Position numbers and translations under genes: made by a program
The notes under the pieces: generated by a model
The model's input: only the letters and a program-made list of their open reading frames with translations
Database searches by the model: none
Told to the model about the DNA's origin: nothing
Assembly (NCBI RefSeq): GCF_001425055.1
Contig: NZ_LMDK01000012.1
Span: 1 to 64,000, forward strand
Origin: Pelomonas sp. Root1237
GTDB taxonomy: Bacteria; Pseudomonadota; Gammaproteobacteria; Burkholderiales; Burkholderiaceae_C
Reading direction: 5' to 3'
Length of the DNA stretch: 64,000 nucleotides
Shown here: in pieces, positions 59,847 through 64,000 of the stretch
Numbering within the stretch: position 1 is the stretch's first letter
Layout: every line of letters begins with the position of its first letter

Positions 59847-60820
59847 AGAAAGTCCTGATCGCGCGCAGGGCGCCAGCGGCCGTCGTTGAAAAACTCGCGG
59901 CCCAATTCGACGTGGACTTCCATCAGGGCGAGGCGCCGCTGACTCCCGACGAGTTACGTGCCCGTCTGCAAGGCAAGGCCGGCGCCTACATCACCGGCAC
60001 CGAGCGCATCACCGCCGAGTTGCTCGACGCCTGCCCCGATCTGCGCGCCGTCTGCACGATGAGCGTGGGCTACAACCACATCGACCTGGGCGCCTGCACG
60101 GCGCGCCGCATCCTCGTCACCAACACGCCCGATGTGCTGACCGAATCGACGGCCGACTTCGGCTTTGCGCTGCTGATGGCCACGGCCCGGCGCATGAGCG
60201 AGGGCGAGCGCCTGCTGCGAGACGGGCGCTGGAAGAGCTGGGCCTGGGACTTCCTGGCCGGCTCCGACGTCCATGGCGCCACGCTGGGCATCCTCGGCAT
60301 GGGCCGCATCGGCCAGGCCATTGCGCGGCGTGGCCGCTTCGGCTTCGGCATGAAGGTGATCTATCACAACCGTTCGCGGCTGCCGGCCGACATCGAGGCT
60401 GAACTTGGCGCAAGCTATCTGACCAAGGAAACGCTGCTGCGCCAGGCCGATCACCTCATCCTCGTGCTGCCTTATTCGGTCGAGTCCCACCACTGCATCG
60501 CCGCGCCCGAGCTGGCGCTGATGAAGCCGACGGCGACTCTCGTCAACATCGCCCGCGGCGGCATCGTCGACGAAGATGCGCTGGCCGCGGCACTGCGCGA
60601 GAACCGCATCGCCGCTGCCGGCCTCGATGTCTTCGAAGGCGAACCGCGTGTGAATCCAGCGTTGCTGACGCTGCCCAACGTCGTCCTCACGCCGCACATC
60701 GCCAGCGCCACCATGCCCACCCGCCAGGCCATGGGAGACCTGGCTGCCGACAACCTCGTCGCCGCGCTGACCGGTGCCAAGCCCCTCACGCCGCTGAACC
60801 CTGAAGTCATTCCCGCATGA
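59843..60820 (+). CDS. 2-hydroxyacid dehydrogenase (GhrB/glyoxylate-hydroxypyruvate reductase type)
   Basis: D-isomer specific dehydrogenase of 325 aa: VCTMSVGYNHIDLGACTARRILVTNTPDVLTESTADFGFALLMATARR, NAD(P)-binding LGILGMGRIGQAIARRG, NIARGGIVDEDAL with catalytic Arg, Glu in FEGEPRVNPALL and His in TPHIASAT. It reduces glyoxylate, hydroxypyruvate or 2-ketogluconate. The start ATG at 59843 overlaps the antiporter stop (ATGA); an ATG at 59834 is in frame too. Confidence 0.93.
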   Translation: MKKVLIARRAPAAVVEKLAAQFDVDFHQGEAPLTPDELRARLQGKAGAYITGTERITAELLDACPDLRAVCTMSVGYNHIDLGACTARRILVTNTPDVLTESTADFGFALLMATARRMSEGERLLRDGRWKSWAWDFLAGSDVHGATLGILGMGRIGQAIARRGRFGFGMKVIYHNRSRLPADIEAELGASYLTKETLLRQADHLILVLPYSVESHHCIAAPELALMKPTATLVNIARGGIVDEDALAAALRENRIAAAGLDVFEGEPRVNPALLTLPNVVLTPHIASATMPTRQAMGDLAADNLVAALTGAKPLTPLNPEVIPA

Positions 60821-61611
60821 ACCGCCGCCTGATCTGCCTGCTTTCCTTGCTGCCCGCGCTGGCTTTCGGCCAGTCCGTCAAGAACAAGGGCGCGCCGCCA
60901 CCGCCCGCGCCCGTCGTCGAGGACAAGACGCCGCGAGACCCCAACAAGTTCGCAGTCCTGTCCCTGCTGGGCGACAACGTGCAGCTCATCTCCTTGAGCC
61001 CGGCGCGTGGCGACACCGTGCAGTCCGGCGACTGGACGTCCACGCCCGCCGGGGGCCTGGACAACGCGGTGCTGCAAGCCTTGAACGGTGCCATCACGGC
61101 CTCGGCCAAAGGTCGCGAGGTCAAGCTCTACACCTCGACCACGCGCAGCCTGTTCGGCGACCCGGCTCACCTGTTCGTTGACGGCAGGCTCAGCCTGCCT
61201 GGCAAGCTCGGCGAAGCGGTGCGCCAGAGCGGCGCGGCCCAACTGCTGCTGGTCACGCGCAGCCGCCAGGAGCCGGCCCTTGCCGCAGCCTTGCCGGGCC
61301 GCATCCTTGCGACGCTGGAAGGCCCGGGCTTTGTGCTGGACCAGCGCCCCAGCGGCCAGATCAGCTTTGATGGCCAGGGCGCCCTGCCGGTGTTCGCGTC
61401 CTATGTGTCCATCCGCGTCGCGCTGATCGACCTCAGCGATCTCAAGCTCAGGCGCGAGCAGTCGCTCGCCGTGGCGGCACGCCTGCCGGTGGACCGCGAG
61501 GCCGCTGCCAACCCCTGGGCCGCCACGACGGCCGAGCAGCGCGTGAAGGCGCTGGAGGCCCTCATCGAGGCCGAACTCCCGAGGGCCGTGGCCGGTCTCG
61601 TCGCCCCCTGA
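60817..61611 (+). CDS. Exported protein of unknown function
   Basis: Protein of 264 aa with a signal peptide (MNRRLICLLSLLPALAFG|QSV), then a Pro-rich linker (PPPPAPV) and a mixed domain: FAVLSLLGDNVQLISLSPARGDT, KVKLYTSTTRSLFGDPAHLF, GAAQLLLVTRSRQEPAL and YVSIRVALIDLSDLKLRREQSLAVAARLP. I do not recognise a family. The pattern of a sensory or assembly lipoprotein-like periplasmic protein is possible. Start overlaps the dehydrogenase stop by 4 nt. Confidence 0.75.
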   Translation: MNRRLICLLSLLPALAFGQSVKNKGAPPPPAPVVEDKTPRDPNKFAVLSLLGDNVQLISLSPARGDTVQSGDWTSTPAGGLDNAVLQALNGAITASAKGREVKLYTSTTRSLFGDPAHLFVDGRLSLPGKLGEAVRQSGAAQLLLVTRSRQEPALAAALPGRILATLEGPGFVLDQRPSGQISFDGQGALPVFASYVSIRVALIDLSDLKLRREQSLAVAARLPVDREAAANPWAATTAEQRVKALEALIEAELPRAVAGLVAP

Positions 61612-61638
61612 CTGCAGGCCCTGCCACCGCGGGCGACA

Positions 61639-63027
61639 ATGGCCCGCATGAGCCTGATCGACGTGTTGCTGCTGGGCCTGCTGGCCCTGATCCTTGTCCT
61701 GCTGGTCTTGATCTGGGCTCGCCAGAAACCTCAAACCGGCGTGGCGCCGGAGCTGCTGCTGAGCAACGAGAGGCTGGAGCGCGAACTGCGCGACGAGCTG
61801 GGCCGCAGCGCCAGCGGCACGCGCCAGGAGTTGGTGCAGGGCCTGGCCCAGTTCCAGCAGGTGCTGGCGCAGGGGCTGCAGGGCAACAACAACTCGTTGG
61901 CTCAACAAGCGCTCGCCGCCCGTGAGGCGCAGGATGCCGCCGCGCTGCGCAGCGCACAGGGCCAGGCCGAGTCCATGCAGCGCCTGGCCGACGGCATGCG
62001 CGATCAGCTGCAGGCCATGTCCCTGGGCAACGAGCAACGCTTTGCCGAGCTGCGCCATACCGTTGAGTTGCGCCTGACCAGCATCCAGCAGGACAACGAG
62101 AAGAAGCTCGAGCAGATGCGGGCAACGGTGGACGAGAAGCTGCACGCCACGCTGGAACAGCGCCTGGGCGAGAGCTTCAAGCAGGTGGCCGAACGCCTGG
62201 AGCAGGTGCACAAGGGCCTGGGCGAGATGCAGAACCTGGCGCGCGACGTGGGCTCGCTCAACCGCGTGCTGACCAACGTGAAGACGCGCGGCATCTTTGG
62301 CGAAGTGCAACTGGCGGGCCTGCTGGAGCAGGTTTTCACGCCGGAACAGTACGCAGCCAACGTGGCGACGCTGCCCGGCTCGTCCGAACGCGTGGAGTTT
62401 GCGATCAAGCTGCCCGGCCAGCGCGACGATGGCCAGCCACTCTGGCTTCCCATCGACGCCAAGTTCCCGCGCGAGGACTACGAGCGCCTGCTCGACGCCC
62501 AGGAAAAGGGCGACCCCGTGGCCGCCGAAGCCTCGGCCAAGGCCATCGAAATGCGCCTGCGGATGGAGGCGCGCACCATCCGCGAGAAATACATCGCACC
62601 GCCGCATACAACCGACTTCGGCATCCTCTTCGTGCCCACCGAGGGCCTGTACGCCGAGGCCCTGCGCCGCCCGGGTCTGATGGAGAGCCTGCAGCGCGAA
62701 CACAAGGTCATGCTCTGCGGCCCCACCACCTTGCTGGCCACGCTGACCAGCTTGCAGATGGGCTTTCGCACGCTGGCGCTGGAGAAACGCTCGGCTGAGG
62801 TCTGGGAAGTGCTGGGAGCGGTCAAGACCGAGTTCGGCAAGTTCGGCGAGGTGCTGGCCAAGACGAAGAAGAAGCTCGAAGAGGCCAGCAACACCATCGA
62901 TCTGGCCGAGACCCGCACGCGCCAGATGACGCGCAAGCTCAAGAGCGTCGAGGCGCTGCCCGACGACGCAGCCCAGCGCATGTTGCAGCTCGACAAGCTC
63001 GTTGAGCTCGGCGAGGACGCCGAGTGA
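61639..63027 (+). CDS. rmuC: DNA recombination protein RmuC
   Basis: Protein of 462 aa. TM anchor at about 6-27, a long coiled coil (45-200) with Gln- and Glu-rich heptads, then the RmuC domain: VGSLNRVLTNVKTRGIFGEVQLAGLLEQVFTPEQY, LWLPIDAKFPREDYERLLDA, IREKYIAPPHTTDFGILFVPTEGLYAEALR. RmuC limits inversions at short repeats and has a restriction-nuclease-like fold. The start is the ATG at 61639 or the in-frame ATG at 61648. Confidence 0.94.
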   Translation: MARMSLIDVLLLGLLALILVLLVLIWARQKPQTGVAPELLLSNERLERELRDELGRSASGTRQELVQGLAQFQQVLAQGLQGNNNSLAQQALAAREAQDAAALRSAQGQAESMQRLADGMRDQLQAMSLGNEQRFAELRHTVELRLTSIQQDNEKKLEQMRATVDEKLHATLEQRLGESFKQVAERLEQVHKGLGEMQNLARDVGSLNRVLTNVKTRGIFGEVQLAGLLEQVFTPEQYAANVATLPGSSERVEFAIKLPGQRDDGQPLWLPIDAKFPREDYERLLDAQEKGDPVAAEASAKAIEMRLRMEARTIREKYIAPPHTTDFGILFVPTEGLYAEALRRPGLMESLQREHKVMLCGPTTLLATLTSLQMGFRTLALEKRSAEVWEVLGAVKTEFGKFGEVLAKTKKKLEEASNTIDLAETRTRQMTRKLKSVEALPDDAAQRMLQLDKLVELGEDAE

Positions 63028-64000
63028 CCGACTCCGCCCCAGCGGGGAAGAAGGCCAATCTGCGCCACGCCTTCGTGTGGCTGATCGCCACGATGATCTG
63101 CGTGCATGCCTGCATGGCCACCACGCGCGTGACCGCCAGCCTGTGGGTGCTCAACCGCGGCTATGGCGAGGCCTCGGTGGGCCTGCTGCTCAGCCTCTTC
63201 GCCGTCGCGCCCATCGTGCTGTCGCTGTGGGCCGGGCGGCTGGCGGACCGGCACGGCTTTCATCGGCCCGTGGGTGTGGGTGTGCTGATGGCCGGCTGCG
63301 GCGCGCTGCTGGCGTTGGCCGTGCAGCAGCTCTGGGCCATCGCCGTCGGCTGCCTGCTGTGTGGCGGTGCGGTCGCCGTCGCGGCCGTGGCGCTGCAGCG
63401 CGAGGCCGGGTTGATGGCCGACGAGCCGGGCGAGCTCAAGCGCATCTTCAGCTGGATGGCCCTGGGCCCGGCCCTGTCCAACGCGCTGGCGCCGGTGATT
63501 GCCGGGATTCTCATCGATCAGTTCGGCATGACGGCTGCCTTCGGCTTCGCGACGCTGCTGCCGCTGCTGGCCTGGGGTTTTGCGCAGAAGGTACCGCGCC
63601 ATCAGCCCGAGCCACTGACCAAGAGCTTTCGCGAGCGCGCCGCCTGGCAGTTGTTCCGGCTGCCGGCCTTTCGCCGCCTCATCCTCGTCAACCTGGTGCT
63701 GTCGGCCTGCTGGGATGCGCACAGCTTCGTCGTGCCCGTGGTGGGCCATGCGCGCGGCCTGTCGGCAGTCAGCATCGGCATCGTGCTGGGCAGCTTCGCT
63801 GCCGCGGCCACCTGCGTGCGTCTGGCCATCGTGCGCTTCGCCGACGAACTGGACGAGGTCAAGGCCCTGCGCACGGCCATGGTGGTCGCAATGCTGACCT
63901 TCATGGCCTATGCCTGGCTGCCGGGCACCGTTGGTCTGATGTGCGGCTCCGCTTTGCTGGGCGTGGCGCTGGGCTCGGTGCAGCCCATGATCATGGCCAT
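63024..64000 (+). CDS. MFS transporter, GTG start, truncated by the window edge
   Basis: The GTG at 63024 overlaps the rmuC stop (GTGA), and the frame then stays open to the right edge, 325 codons so far. The translation (VTDSAPAGKKANLRHAFVWL) leads into a multi-helix MFS protein: LNRGYGEASVGLLLSLFAVAPIVLSLWAGRLADRHGFHRP is the loop 2-3 region, then GFGFATLLPLLAWGFA-like helices, and VGHARGLSAVSIGIVLGSFAAAATCVRLAIVRFADELDEVK near the second-half loop. Substrate unknown. It is co-transcribed with rmuC by overlap. Confidence 0.85.
   Translation, partial: MTDSAPAGKKANLRHAFVWLIATMICVHACMATTRVTASLWVLNRGYGEASVGLLLSLFAVAPIVLSLWAGRLADRHGFHRPVGVGVLMAGCGALLALAVQQLWAIAVGCLLCGGAVAVAAVALQREAGLMADEPGELKRIFSWMALGPALSNALAPVIAGILIDQFGMTAAFGFATLLPLLAWGFAQKVPRHQPEPLTKSFRERAAWQLFRLPAFRRLILVNLVLSACWDAHSFVVPVVGHARGLSAVSIGIVLGSFAAAATCVRLAIVRFADELDEVKALRTAMVVAMLTFMAYAWLPGTVGLMCGSALLGVALGSVQPMIMA

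Noticed and set aside
60472-62703. Long minus-strand open frame of over 700 codons across the dehydrogenase, exported protein and rmuC
   Set aside because: It is antisense to three convincing genes and encodes a Gln/Leu/Ala/His-rich string without family likeness.

Overview
The window is GC-rich, densely packed, co-oriented DNA that fits a betaproteobacterium of the order Burkholderiales, probably the Leptothrix/Rubrivivax/Roseateles group. The signs are PEP-CTERM exported proteins, a PHB-granule phasin, an assimilatory sulfate operon with the DUF934 protein between cysI and cysH, many TonB receptors and HD-GYP signalling. This placement is inferred from gene content only.

Left part (1-8.8 kb). 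The left edge is the end of an IS5-type insertion sequence whose transposase runs off the window. Three PEP-CTERM-type proteins follow, two of them paralogues. From 3264 to 8523 lies a probable genomic island next to tRNA-Asn. A 45-nt copy of the tRNA 3' half marks its far end, and two intact tRNA-Asn(GTT) genes stand at its near end. Cargo between the repeats is a YjdM/PhnA zinc-ribbon protein, a small Xre regulator and a 1239-aa, visibly AT-rich protein with an Mrr-like nuclease domain fused to a NACHT NTPase, a candidate antiphage STAND protein. No integrase is visible.

8.8-21.2 kb. A TonB receptor sits behind a clear TPP riboswitch and is therefore probably a thiamine(-precursor) receptor. 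A hipBA toxin-antitoxin pair follows. Then comes a nine-gene minus-strand sulfate assimilation unit: TSUP permease, sulfite reductase, DUF934, APS reductase, ATP sulfurylase CysDN, a siroheme methyltransferase, a 7Fe ferredoxin and a ferredoxin-NADP reductase. Between them these supply uptake, reduction, cofactor and electrons.

21.3-33.1 kb. This holds YbiB, two paralogous outer-membrane beta-barrels, an HD-GYP protein with a large insertion, a DUF4399 protein, a 264-bp MITE-like element with IS5-type ends that supplies the stop codon of an ornithine cyclodeaminase gene, its divergent Lrp regulator, a patatin lipoprotein, a LON-N protein, a lipase and a YihY membrane protein.

33.1-41.6 kb. 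A TonB receptor, a LacI regulator, a GH94 phosphorylase, a GPH transporter and gluconokinase form a locus tied together by three copies of one palindromic operator. Coupling of GH94 with gluconokinase suggests use of cellobionic acid, the oxidised disaccharide released by LPMO-type cellulose attack.

41.7-52.8 kb. A LytT/LytS/LiaF-like envelope-stress module and an Rrf2-flavoprotein pair precede an eight-gene cluster (FAD oxidoreductase, DUF1365, CFA-type methyltransferase, chalcone-isomerase-like, MFS, DUF3833, SDR, NTF2-like). The cluster resembles the singlet-oxygen-linked modified (furan/methylated) fatty acid loci of other proteobacteria, but here a divergent TetR regulator stands beside it.

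52.8-64 kb. A phasin with paired TGCA-rich operator-like sites, a histone-deacetylase-like amidohydrolase, a chemoreceptor with a solo Cache protein, and a tight plus-strand run (thioesterase, nitroreductase, Na+/H+ antiporter, 2-hydroxyacid dehydrogenase, exported protein, RmuC, MFS transporter) that continues past the right edge.
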